This document shows, piece by piece, positions 1 through 5,852 of a stretch of 18,734 nt of DNA. Source of the DNA: JANMOK01 sp031415055. Its GTDB lineage: Bacteria; Pseudomonadota; Alphaproteobacteria; Rhodobacterales; Rhodobacteraceae. The first letter of the stretch is position 1. The number at the start of each line of letters is the position of its first letter. The translations under genes and the position numbers were made by a program. Under the pieces are notes generated by a model, which was given only the letters and a program-made list of their open reading frames with translations, made no database searches and was not told the origin of the DNA. The stretch is taken from contig JANOQZ010000045.1 in NCBI GenBank assembly GCA_031415055.1, positions 1 to 18,734 on the forward strand, read 5' to 3'.

Positions 1-1
1 A

Positions 2-46
2 TTGGGCGAAGCCCTGCCCGCCGAGATTGCCGGAGGAATGGACTGA
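2..46 (+). CDS. murF: C-terminal end of probable MurF (partial)
   Basis: An open frame enters from the left edge and encodes LGEALPAEIAGGMD before a TGA at 44-46, directly abutting the mraY ATG at 47. Only 14 residues are visible, too few to identify the protein by sequence. The assignment to MurF (UDP-N-acetylmuramoyl-tripeptide--D-alanyl-D-alanine ligase, cytoplasmic) is an inference from the conserved murE-murF-mraY order of the dcw cluster. The GGAGG at 32-36 near its end doubles as the ribosome binding site of mraY, which suggests translational coupling. Confidence 0.6.
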   Translation: MGEALPAEIAGGMD

Positions 47-1132
47 ATGCTGTATTATTTGAGCGGGCTTTCCGACGGCGGCGATATTTTCAACCTGTTT
101 CGCTATATCACCTTTCGCGCTGGCGGCGCGTTTTTCACCGCGCTGATATTCGGGTTCGTTTTTGGGCGACCGTTGATTAACCTGTTGAGAAGCAAACAGA
201 AAAAAGGCCAGCCGATCCGTAGCGATGGGCCGGAGAGCCATATCATCGCCAAAGCGGGCACGCCGACGATGGGCGGAGTTTTGATCCTTGGGGCGTTGCT
301 GGTTTCAACTTTGATGTGGGCTCGGTTGGACAATGGGTTCATCTGGATGATCCTGTTTGTCACCTATGCCTTTGGTTTGATTGGCTTTGCCGATGATTAC
401 GCCAAGGTAACGCGGCAGACCAACAAGGGGGTTTCGGGCCGGGTTCGCATGCTGATTGGCTTGGTGGTGGCGATGATCGCGGGCTATTGGGCGATGCAGT
501 TGCATCCGGATGATTTGTCGGGGCGGTTGGCGTTTCCGATCTTCAAGGATGCGTTGCTGAATTTGAGTTTTCTGTTCATCCCGTTTGCGATGTTTGTGAT
601 TGTTGGCGCGGCCAATTCGGTGAACCTGACCGATGGGCTGGACGGTTTGGCGATTATGCCGGTGATGATTGCCGGGGCTTCGTTCGGGGTGATTGCCTAT
701 GCGGTGGGGCGGACTGACTTTACCGAATATCTTGACGTGCATTATGTCGCCGGGACCGGGGAAATCACCATTTTTGTCGCCGGGCTTTTGGGCGGCGGGT
801 TGGGGTTTTTGTGGTATAATGCACCCCCTGCAGCCGTGTTCATGGGCGATACCGGGTCTTTGGCCCTGGGCGGCGCTTTGGGCGCGATTGCGGTGGCGAC
901 CAAGCACGAGATCGTGCTGGGCATCATCGGCGGGCTGTTCGTGGTCGAGGCTTTGTCGGTGATCATTCAGGTGCTGTATTTCAAACGCACCGGCAAGCGG
1001 ATTTTCCTGATGGCCCCGATCCACCATCACTATGAGAAAAAAGGCTGGGGCGAGGCGCAGATTGTGATTAGGTTCTGGATCATTTCGTTGATATTGGCGT
1101 TGGTGGGATTGGCGACGCTGAAGTTGAGGTAA
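47..1132 (+). CDS. mraY: Phospho-N-acetylmuramoyl-pentapeptide-transferase (MraY)
   Basis: MraY is the integral membrane enzyme that transfers phospho-MurNAc-pentapeptide from UDP to undecaprenyl phosphate, giving lipid I. The 361-residue protein has the usual length and is hydrophobic throughout, consistent with about ten membrane helices. Family signatures are all present: the aspartate pair in FADDYAKV (D116/D117), NSVNLTDGLDG at 190-200, FMGDTGS with D268, and the histidine cluster MAPIHHHYEKKGW near 322-334. The ATG at 47 follows GGAGG (32-36) and directly follows the preceding stop. The last codons (ATLKLR-stop) reappear about 328 bp downstream as a near-identical copy. murD is not the next gene, which departs from the usual dcw order. 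Confidence 0.98.
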   Translation: MLYYLSGLSDGGDIFNLFRYITFRAGGAFFTALIFGFVFGRPLINLLRSKQKKGQPIRSDGPESHIIAKAGTPTMGGVLILGALLVSTLMWARLDNGFIWMILFVTYAFGLIGFADDYAKVTRQTNKGVSGRVRMLIGLVVAMIAGYWAMQLHPDDLSGRLAFPIFKDALLNLSFLFIPFAMFVIVGAANSVNLTDGLDGLAIMPVMIAGASFGVIAYAVGRTDFTEYLDVHYVAGTGEITIFVAGLLGGGLGFLWYNAPPAAVFMGDTGSLALGGALGAIAVATKHEIVLGIIGGLFVVEALSVIIQVLYFKRTGKRIFLMAPIHHHYEKKGWGEAQIVIRFWIISLILALVGLATLKLR

Positions 1133-1143
1133 GGGTTGGCGAG
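1111..1143 (+). repeat. Left copy of imperfect direct repeat (mraY 3' end)
   Basis: This 33-bp stretch spans the last codons and TAA stop of mraY. It matches 1439-1471 with about six mismatches, the core being GAAGTTGAGGT. Both copies encode ATLKLR-stop in the same phase, differing by a synonymous CTG/TTG change and a TAA/TGA stop swap. Confidence 0.8.
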
Positions 1144-1148
1144 CAGCC

Positions 1149-1194
1149 CCCACCCTTGCCCTCCCCCGTAGTACGGGTGAGGGGATTGGGTGGG
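1149..1194. repeat. Large imperfect palindrome, REP-like
   Basis: The inverted repeat is centred at 1171. CCCGT and ACGGG close on an AGT triloop, extended by CCCTC/GAGGG with one mismatch, and after a short bulge by CCCACCC/GGGTGGG. The layout resembles extragenic palindromes. It sits 16 bp after the mraY stop and could also act as an RNA 3'-end stabiliser or weak terminator, but no T-tract follows. Confidence 0.65.
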
Positions 1195-1202
1195 TTGGTG
1201 AT

Positions 1203-1246
1203 CTGAACGGCTCTGAAAACCGCCAGCGGCGTGTTTTCCCGTTCAG
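1203..1246. repeat. Three-tier inverted repeat
   Basis: CTGAACGG (1203-1210) pairs with CCGTTCAG (1239-1246), GAAAAC (1215-1220) with GTTTTC (1233-1238), and CGCC (1221-1224) with GGCG (1228-1231), around an AGC loop. Eighteen base pairs with only small internal loops indicate a stable stem on either strand. Confidence 0.65.
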
Positions 1247-1315
1247 CCACAACGGTGTAGGGAGACGTAGCTGCACCCACAACGAGAGGGCAGCGCCTGC
1301 CTGGGCTGGTGCAAC

Positions 1316-1340
1316 GCACCTGCCGAGAGCAGGCAGGTGC
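1316..1340. repeat. Perfect 9-bp inverted repeat
   Basis: GCACCTGCC (1316-1324) and GGCAGGTGC (1332-1340) are perfect complements around a 7-nt loop. A second small hairpin, GGTGC-AAC-GCACC (1308-1320), and the segment at 1294-1302 can compete for the same bases. Confidence 0.6.
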
Positions 1341-1389
1341 GGCCCGGAACGCGGGGCGTCCCGTGCGGTTTATGGGGCTAATGCCGTGG

Positions 1390-1428
1390 CCAGCGGGGGT
1401 CACGGGCCCCCCGCTGGAGTTGGTTTTT
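1390..1428 (+). terminator. Possible intrinsic terminator at the end of the structured element
   Basis: CCAGCGGGGG (1390-1399) pairs perfectly with CCCCCGCTGG (1408-1417) around an 8-nt loop. A run of five T lies at 1424-1428, six bases after the stem. The GC-rich stem plus T-run fits rho-independent termination of the murF-mraY transcript, but the gap before the T-tract makes it weaker than a textbook site. It may simply be part of the repeat element. Confidence 0.4.
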
Positions 1429-1438
1429 GCAGGCGAAT

Positions 1439-1471
1439 GGCGACGTTGAAGTTGAGGTGAGGGTGGATGAG
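1439..1471 (+). repeat. Right copy of imperfect direct repeat (ghost of mraY 3' end)
   Basis: This copy matches 1111-1143 and still spells ATLKLR-stop (TTG for CTG, TGA for TAA). It now supplies the GAGGTGAGGG ribosome binding region of the ACT-domain gene that starts at 1467. It suggests that this gene once followed mraY directly and that the intervening 300 bp arrived later. Confidence 0.75.
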
Positions 1472-1877
1472 TAAACCGATCAAGGCCACGGCTGCGATGA
1501 TTGCGGGGATGGCGCCGGTGCGGCAGCCAGGGGCGTATGTGTTTTGCACGACCCGCGATGAGGCGCTGATCGCAAAAGCGCTGCCGCGGGCTTTGGGACT
1601 GTTTCGCGAGGTTGAGGGGGCGAGTTTGATCTTGCCCGTTGTGGCGGCGGGCGAACTGGGTTTTGCCGTAGATCAACCGATGGCGCAAATCACGCTGAGT
1701 GTGCATTCGGCGCTGGACGGCGTCGGTCTGACTGCGGCAGTGGCCAGTGCGTTGGCAACGGAAAACATTCCTTGCAACATGGTGGCGGCGTTTCACCACG
1801 ACCACGTTTTTGTGCCGTTGGGTTTGGCAGATCGGGCGTTGGTGGTGTTGATGGAGTTGGCCGGCGGGGTGGAATGA
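1467..1877 (+). CDS. ACT domain-containing protein (ACT_3 / DUF2241 family)
   Basis: A 136-residue cytoplasmic protein. The C-terminal half carries the hallmark NMVAAFHHDHVFVP stretch (about 104-118), preceded by ITLSVHSALDGVGLTAAVASAL, which fits the ACT_3 (formerly DUF2241) family of about 130 residues. ACT folds usually bind small ligands such as amino acids, but no ligand or partner is established here, so a regulatory role is inference. The ATG at 1467 is preceded by GAGGTGAGGG, part of the duplicated mraY tail. The gene lies inside the mraY-murD interval and is not a normal dcw member. A perfect hairpin begins at its stop codon. Confidence 0.85.
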   Translation: MSKPIKATAAMIAGMAPVRQPGAYVFCTTRDEALIAKALPRALGLFREVEGASLILPVVAAGELGFAVDQPMAQITLSVHSALDGVGLTAAVASALATENIPCNMVAAFHHDHVFVPLGLADRALVVLMELAGGVE

Positions 1878-1895
1878 TGGGTGAAATCACCCATC
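1876..1895. repeat. Perfect hairpin overlapping the ACT gene stop
   Basis: GATGGGTG (1876-1883) and CACCCATC (1888-1895) are perfect complements around AAAT. The stem starts inside the TGA stop (1875-1877). No T-run follows, so it is more likely an mRNA 3'-end stabiliser, attenuator or extragenic palindrome than a strong terminator. Confidence 0.5.
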
Positions 1896-1970
1896 CCGCA
1901 GGTGACGTTGGGCGGTTGATTTGGATGGCGAAAAGGCTAACGTGGCGTTGTGTAACCACGGAGCCGGATC

Positions 1971-2684
1971 ATGGATATGACACTTCGCCAGATGCGGTTG
2001 ACGCCGGAACTGGTGGCAAAAGTGCCGCCGCATTCGGGCGAAACCGGTCGGTTGGCGGGGCGGAGTGATCGGCCGAGTGATGAAGATTATGCGGGTTGGG
2101 TTGGGGAAGTTCTGGCAGGGCGGCCTGATAGTGGGGATGTTTGGGTTTTCGCTTATGGCTCGTTGATCTGGAACCCGGAATTTGAGTTTGTCGAGGAGCG
2201 GTTGGGGACGGTTTCGGGGTGGCATCGCTCGTTCTGTCTGGGGTGGGTAAGGTTGTATCGCGGCACGCCGGAGCGGCCGGGGATCATGTTGGCGATGGAT
2301 CGCGGCGGGTCTTGTCGAGGGGTGGTGTTTCGGCTGCCGACGAGTAAAGTTGAGGAAAATCTGACCATTCTTTTGCGCCGTGAAATGCCGATCAAGCGGA
2401 CTTCGGCGATACCGGTTCGCTGGGTTTCGGTGCGCAGCGAAGCTGGGTCGGTGCGGGCGATTGCATTTCCGATCAGCCGCAAGAGCGACGCCTATCTGCC
2501 GGGATTGACCGAGGATGTTGTGGTCGAGGCTTTGGCGACAGCGGCGGGCGAACGCGGGTCGATGGCGGAATATCTGCACAGCACGGTGCGGCATTTGCAG
2601 GATCGCGGCATTCACGACGCCTATTTGTGGCGGCTGCAGGAACTGGTGGCGGCGCGGATTGAGGCGATTTCTTTGCGCGGGTGA
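1971..2684 (+). CDS. ChaC-type glutathione-specific gamma-glutamylcyclotransferase
   Basis: ChaC enzymes cleave glutathione in the cytosol to 5-oxoproline and Cys-Gly. The 237-residue protein has the substrate-loop motif VFAYGSLIWNPEF (YGSL at 62-65), the conserved SFCLGW...YRGTPERPGIMLAMD block (87-110), GSCRGVVFRL, and LLRREM (134-139), whose glutamate E138 is the expected catalytic residue. About 55 residues precede the domain; such N-terminal extensions occur in bacterial ChaC proteins. The start at 1971 is chosen because GGAG (1960-1963) lies 7 nt upstream; an ATG two codons later is an alternative. It belongs to the block that separates mraY from murD. The symbol chaC is withheld because the E. 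coli gene has a different context. Confidence 0.9.
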   Translation: MDMTLRQMRLTPELVAKVPPHSGETGRLAGRSDRPSDEDYAGWVGEVLAGRPDSGDVWVFAYGSLIWNPEFEFVEERLGTVSGWHRSFCLGWVRLYRGTPERPGIMLAMDRGGSCRGVVFRLPTSKVEENLTILLRREMPIKRTSAIPVRWVSVRSEAGSVRAIAFPISRKSDAYLPGLTEDVVVEALATAAGERGSMAEYLHSTVRHLQDRGIHDAYLWRLQELVAARIEAISLRG

Positions 2685-2823
2685 GGACGTGCGGCCTTTG
2701 TTACAAAACTCAAATTGCCGTGCGTTAAAGCAAACGTGAGCGGCGCGTGTTCTTGGCCGGTGCTAGGGCGAATTCATTCGCAATGGCTGGACTGTCTGGC
2801 CCGAAACACGAGGAAATTTCTCA

Positions 2824-3105
2824 ATGAAAAACCTGTTCACTTTGATCGCGCTGGGCGTTGGCTCGACCATGCTGGCATCGCCAGTGTTGGCCGAGGAAAT
2901 GGATCCCGCAAAAATTACCTGTGCCGAATTCATGGCGGGTGACATGGAAATGATGTCCGAGCAGATGGACGCTATGCACATGGCTTCGCCCGACGCGGCG
3001 ATGGAAATGGATGCTGCGGCGATGGAAACGGCGATGCACGGCGTGGTCGAGCATTGCGAAGGCAAGCCCGACATGATGGCGATGGAAGCGATGATGATGA
3101 AGTGA
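2824..3105 (+). CDS. Methionine-rich HdeA/HdeB-like periplasmic protein
   Basis: A 93-residue protein with a clear signal peptide (MKNLFTLIALGVGSTMLASP then VLA, cleavage predicted before EEMDP). The mature part of about 70 residues has two cysteines in the contexts KITCAEF and VVEHCEGKPD, as in HdeA-like proteins where the pair forms a disulfide. HdeA proteins are acid-activated periplasmic chaperones; family membership here rests on the spacing and flanks of the cysteines. The odd feature is composition: by my count 18 of 70 mature residues are Met, ending in MMAMEAMMMK, with added His and acidic residues. This recalls Met-rich copper(I)-binding or oxidant-buffering proteins, which is inference. 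GAGGAAA (2810-2816) is a good ribosome binding site, and a UUCG terminator follows 6 bp after the stop. Confidence 0.8.
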   Translation: MKNLFTLIALGVGSTMLASPVLAEEMDPAKITCAEFMAGDMEMMSEQMDAMHMASPDAAMEMDAAAMETAMHGVVEHCEGKPDMMAMEAMMMK

Positions 3106-3111
3106 TTTGGG

Positions 3112-3129
3112 GGGCTTCGGCCCGTTTTT
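3112..3129 (+). terminator. Intrinsic terminator with TTCG tetraloop after the HdeA-like gene
   Basis: GGGC (3112-3115), loop TTCG, GCCC (3120-3123), then GTTTTT (3124-3129). The C(UUCG)G tetraloop closing a GC stem followed by a T-run is a classic rho-independent terminator. It lies between the convergent HdeA-like and VOC genes, and its last base overlaps the VOC stop codon. Confidence 0.7.
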
Positions 3130-3500
3130 CACACGTGCTGATCGACCAGAATGACGTTGCCGTCGGGGTCGGTCAGCATGAAGCTGGCGGGGCCTTTGGT
3201 TGTTGGGTCAGCTTCGGACATCAGGGCGACGCCTGCTGATTTCAGGGTTTTCTGCAGGTCGCGCACGTCGGTGAAATTGGCGAGGGTTTGCGCTTTGCCG
3301 TCCCAGCCGGGGTTGAAGGTCAGGATATTGCCTTCAAACATGCCTTGGAACAGGCCGATTGTGGTGCCTGCGTTTTGCATGATCACATAGCCTTGGGTGG
3401 CGTGGCCGGTGAATTGGGTGAAGCCGAGATTTTCGTAGAAGGCTTGTGACGCGGCAAGGTCTTTGACGGCGAGGCTGACTGAAAAGGCACCGAGTTGCAT
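3129..3500 (-). CDS. VOC family protein (glyoxalase/bleomycin-resistance fold)
   Basis: A 123-residue single-module VOC protein. Motifs are SVSLAVKDLAASQAFYENLGF (6-26, the beta-alpha start of the fold, where Y22 and the NLGF turn are typical) and the closing LTDPDGNVILVDQH (109-122). The usual first metal-ligand histidine of the opening strand (H-x-S-L-x-V-x-D) appears replaced by serine, and the usual C-terminal glutamate ligand is not obvious. It may therefore not be a classical metal-dependent glyoxalase; substrate unknown. The start at 3500 is supported by AAAGGAAAA upstream and by the family boundary. The frame stays open far upstream, but that part is antisense to murD. It is the only minus-strand gene within the broken dcw region. 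Confidence 0.85.
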   Translation of the reverse strand: MQLGAFSVSLAVKDLAASQAFYENLGFTQFTGHATQGYVIMQNAGTTIGLFQGMFEGNILTFNPGWDGKAQTLANFTDVRDLQKTLKSAGVALMSEADPTTKGPASFMLTDPDGNVILVDQHV

Positions 3501-3530
3501 GGGGGTTTTCCTTTTGTGGCGAGGTTGACC

Positions 3531-3570
3531 GGGGCTTTGCCCCATACCCCAGGATATTTGAACCATCCGG
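3531..3570. repeat. Short GC hairpin with AT-rich tail, extragenic repeat-like
   Basis: GGGGC (3531-3535), loop TTT, GCCCC (3539-3543), followed by ATACCCCAGGATATTTGAAC. A GGGG...CCCC palindrome followed by a GGATATTT-like stretch is a pattern I associate with intergenic regions of Rhodobacteraceae. That is recollection, not a search. It lies between the divergent VOC and murD genes and may overlap their promoters. Confidence 0.35.
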
Positions 3571-3647
3571 AAATTGATATTGGCAAGTTGGCTTGCTCGT
3601 TGGGTTGGAATGCGGGCATTGTTGGCGCGGTTTTGTGAGGGCAATGG

Positions 3648-5066
3648 ATGATTCCGGTTCGTGGATTGAAGGGGCATCGGGTGGCGGTGTTGGGGATGGG
3701 GCGGTCGGGCTTGGCGACGGCAGCAGCTTTGCGGGCGGGTGGCGCGGTTCCGGTGTGTTGGGATGATGGGGTTGCGGCGCGAGAAGCGGCGGAGGCGGCG
3801 GGATTTGAGGTTGCGGATTTGACGCGTGACAAGGCTTGGGAAGGGGTTGTGACTCTGGTGATGTCGCCGGGGATACCGCATTTGTATCCCGCGCCGCACC
3901 CGGTTGTGGTTAAGGCTTGGGAATTGGGCGTGGCGGTGGACAACGATATTGGCCTGTTTTTCCGGTCGTTCGCGGGCGAGGAATGGGACCAATTGGCGAT
4001 ACTGCCGAAAGTGGTTTGCGTGACAGGATCCAACGGCAAATCGACGACTTCGGCGTTGATCCATCATATTTTGACCGAGGCAGGAAGGCCTTCGCAACTG
4101 GGTGGCAACATCGGGCGCGGGGTTTTGGATTTGGAACCGGCGGTTTCGGGGTCGATCATCGTGCTGGAATTGTCGTCGTATCAGACCGAATTGGCGCGGT
4201 CGTTGCAGCCGGATATTGCGGTTTTTTTGAACCTTTCGCCCGACCATCTGGACCGGCATGGCGGCATCGGCGGCTATTTTGCCGCCAAGGCGCGGTTGTT
4301 TGCTTTGGGTGGTCCCGAACGGATGGTGATCGGTGTGGACGAGGTCGAGGGGCGGTTTCTGGCCAATGCGATGCGCGAAGAGGCGGGCAATGGCGATCCG
4401 GTGATCAGGATTTCATCGGGTTTGAAGCTGCAAGACAGTGGTTGGAACGTGTTTGCCCGTAAAGGATTTCTGGCGGAATGGCGGCGCGGCAAGCAGGTGG
4501 CTTCGGTCGATTTGCGGGGCATGGCGAATCTGGCAGGGGCGCATAATCATCAGAATGCCTGTGCTGCTTGGGCGGTATGCCGGTCGTTGGGACTGGCACC
4601 GAAGGTGATTGAAGATGGGCTGCGGGATTATCCGGGGTTGCGGCATCGCTGTCAGGTGATTGGTGAGATTGGTGGCGTGCGGTTTGTGAATGACAGTAAA
4701 GCCACCAATGCAGAGTCGGCGGGCAAGGCGTTGCAATCGTTTGAGAATATACGCTGGATTGTGGGGGGTCAGGCGAAAGAGGGCGGGATTGAATCCTTGC
4801 GGGGTTTGTTTGAACGGGTGACGAAAGCCTATGTGATTGGCGAGTCGGCGGCGGCGTTTTCGGCGACTTTGGGCGCGGTTCCTCACGAGATATCGGGCAC
4901 GTTGGAAGTGGCTTTGACACATGCTGCGAGCGAGGCGAAGCCCGGCGATGTGGTGCTTTTGGCCCCGGCTTGTGCGAGTTTTGATCAATTCAAAAGTTTC
5001 GAGCATCGCGGCGAGGTGTTTGAAGCCGGGGTGCGTGCGCTGATTCCAGAAAAACGCAACACCTAG
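3648..5066 (+). CDS. murD: UDP-N-acetylmuramoyl-L-alanine--D-glutamate ligase (MurD)
   Basis: MurD adds D-glutamate to UDP-MurNAc-L-alanine in the cytoplasm using ATP. The 472-residue protein has the N-terminal Rossmann part (VAVLGMGRSGLA at 12-23), the ATP loop GSNGKSTT (127-134), the NLSPDHLDRHG motif (195-205), the lysine expected to be carbamylated (K214 in FAAKARLF), and the C-terminal LRHR and NDSKATNAES motifs. The start at 3648 is preceded by GAGG (3637-3640); an out-of-frame ATG lies at 3644. Leucine is encoded mainly by TTG: about 15 of the first 20 by my count. It is separated from mraY by four unrelated genes, and the next gene is not ftsW. Confidence 0.97.
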   Translation: MIPVRGLKGHRVAVLGMGRSGLATAAALRAGGAVPVCWDDGVAAREAAEAAGFEVADLTRDKAWEGVVTLVMSPGIPHLYPAPHPVVVKAWELGVAVDNDIGLFFRSFAGEEWDQLAILPKVVCVTGSNGKSTTSALIHHILTEAGRPSQLGGNIGRGVLDLEPAVSGSIIVLELSSYQTELARSLQPDIAVFLNLSPDHLDRHGGIGGYFAAKARLFALGGPERMVIGVDEVEGRFLANAMREEAGNGDPVIRISSGLKLQDSGWNVFARKGFLAEWRRGKQVASVDLRGMANLAGAHNHQNACAAWAVCRSLGLAPKVIEDGLRDYPGLRHRCQVIGEIGGVRFVNDSKATNAESAGKALQSFENIRWIVGGQAKEGGIESLRGLFERVTKAYVIGESAAAFSATLGAVPHEISGTLEVALTHAASEAKPGDVVLLAPACASFDQFKSFEHRGEVFEAGVRALIPEKRNT

Positions 5067-5113
5067 AAATATCGGTTATGAGTTCATAGGTTTGATCGGA
5101 AACAAAGGAAGTG

Positions 5114-5788
5114 GTGCGTTTGATGTGGCGGTATTTGAAATGGGGAACTTTGGGCACGGTCGCGTTGATCGTGTTTTTGTTTTTCAACTACACGCTGCCA
5201 ACGCATGACGTGGTGCGCATTGTCGGCACCGAAGTGAAGCGCATGGACGTTGGCAAGGCGTGGTTCTGGATCGGACAAGACAGCGGCACCGGTAACAACC
5301 AATCGCGCGATGTGAGGTTTATCAATGCGATACAGGCTAATGGTAAGACAATAGTTTATCGCAACGAGGACACGCTTTGGAGTTGGCCACCCTATTTCAA
5401 GTTCGATGGTGCTGACCTCAGCGCCGAGGCGGAATCGGCGGTTTCCGGCGAAGCGGCGCCGGTTTGGGTTTCGGTGCGCAATTACGGCTGGCGCAATTCG
5501 TGGTTCTCGATCTTTCCCAATGCTTTGTCGATGAAAGTTGTTGCGGGGCCGGATGTGACGATCATTCCGTATTTCAACATCGTGTTCTTGGGGCTGCTGG
5601 TAGCGCTGATTTTGACGGTACGGCGGTTTTTCATCAACTGGCGCAAAAGGCGGGTAGATCCGGTTGTTGCAGCGGTTGGCGACAAGTTTGAGGACGGGCT
5701 TGAGGCAGTTGCCGAAGGTGCCGGGGACGTGGGTCAGGCGGCGAGCGGGTTTTGGGCGCGGTTGGTGGGGCGGTTAAGGCGGCGGTAG
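5114..5788 (+). CDS. DUF1523 family membrane protein
   Basis: A protein of about 224 residues matching the DUF1523 family known from Rhodobacterales. Recognisable blocks are LPTHDVVRIVGTEVKRMDVG, DVRFINAIQANGKTIVYRNE, WSWPPYFKFD and AGPDVTIIPYFNIVFLGLL. There is one membrane helix near the N-terminus and another about 55-60 residues before the C-terminus, with a periplasmic-size domain between them and a basic cytoplasmic tail. The function is unknown. The start is uncertain: GTG at 5111 lies too close to AAAGGAA (5104-5110), GTG at 5114 has better spacing, and ATG at 5123 (MWRYLKW) also fits family N-termini. It follows murD by 47 bp and may be cotranscribed with it. Confidence 0.85.
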   Translation: MRLMWRYLKWGTLGTVALIVFLFFNYTLPTHDVVRIVGTEVKRMDVGKAWFWIGQDSGTGNNQSRDVRFINAIQANGKTIVYRNEDTLWSWPPYFKFDGADLSAEAESAVSGEAAPVWVSVRNYGWRNSWFSIFPNALSMKVVAGPDVTIIPYFNIVFLGLLVALILTVRRFFINWRKRRVDPVVAAVGDKFEDGLEAVAEGAGDVGQAASGFWARLVGRLRRR

Positions 5789-5810
5789 CGTATTGGGCGA
5801 TGCCTCATCC

Positions 5811-5848
5811 GGCGCATTCGCGCCACCTTCTCCATAGGATGGAGAAGG
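5811..5848. repeat. Double palindrome between convergent genes
   Basis: GGCGC-ATTC-GCGCC (5811-5824) is followed by CCTTCTCCAT-AGG-ATGGAGAAGG (5826-5848), both perfect inverted repeats. They sit between the convergent DUF1523 and zntB genes. No T-run follows on either strand. The style resembles interspersed extragenic palindromes, possibly serving as a bidirectional 3'-end structure. Confidence 0.6.
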
Positions 5849-5852
5849 GAAG

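Larger units (their letters stand above)
1133..1438. other. Hairpin-rich noncoding element between mraY and the ACT gene
   Basis: This stretch has no credible gene. It contains four strong inverted repeats in a row (1149-1194, 1203-1246, 1316-1340, 1390-1417) and is bracketed by the duplicated end of mraY. Peptides readable on the minus strand (for example IPSPVLRGRARVGA) resemble the artefactual translations often produced by interspersed GC-rich extragenic repeats, so it is probably a REP/MITE-like or structured-RNA element rather than coding sequence. The segment at 1294-1302 can pair with 1332-1340 in competition with 1316-1324, so alternative folds are possible. Its function is unknown. 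Confidence 0.6.

Noticed and set aside
305..1282. Long minus-strand open frame antisense to mraY (about 325 codons)
   Set aside because: It is antisense to a certain gene, its product is low-complexity and rich in His, Gln, Arg and Pro, and its N-terminal part comes from the extragenic palindrome. The frame is an effect of codon bias.
1080..1805. Minus-strand open frame spanning the structured element and the ACT gene
   Set aside because: It reads through hairpins and is antisense to two genes; no domain is recognisable.
3501..4259. N-terminal extension of the VOC frame over murD
   Set aside because: The upstream part is antisense to murD and basic/low-complexity. The VOC fold starts exactly at the ATG at 3500, which has a ribosome binding site.
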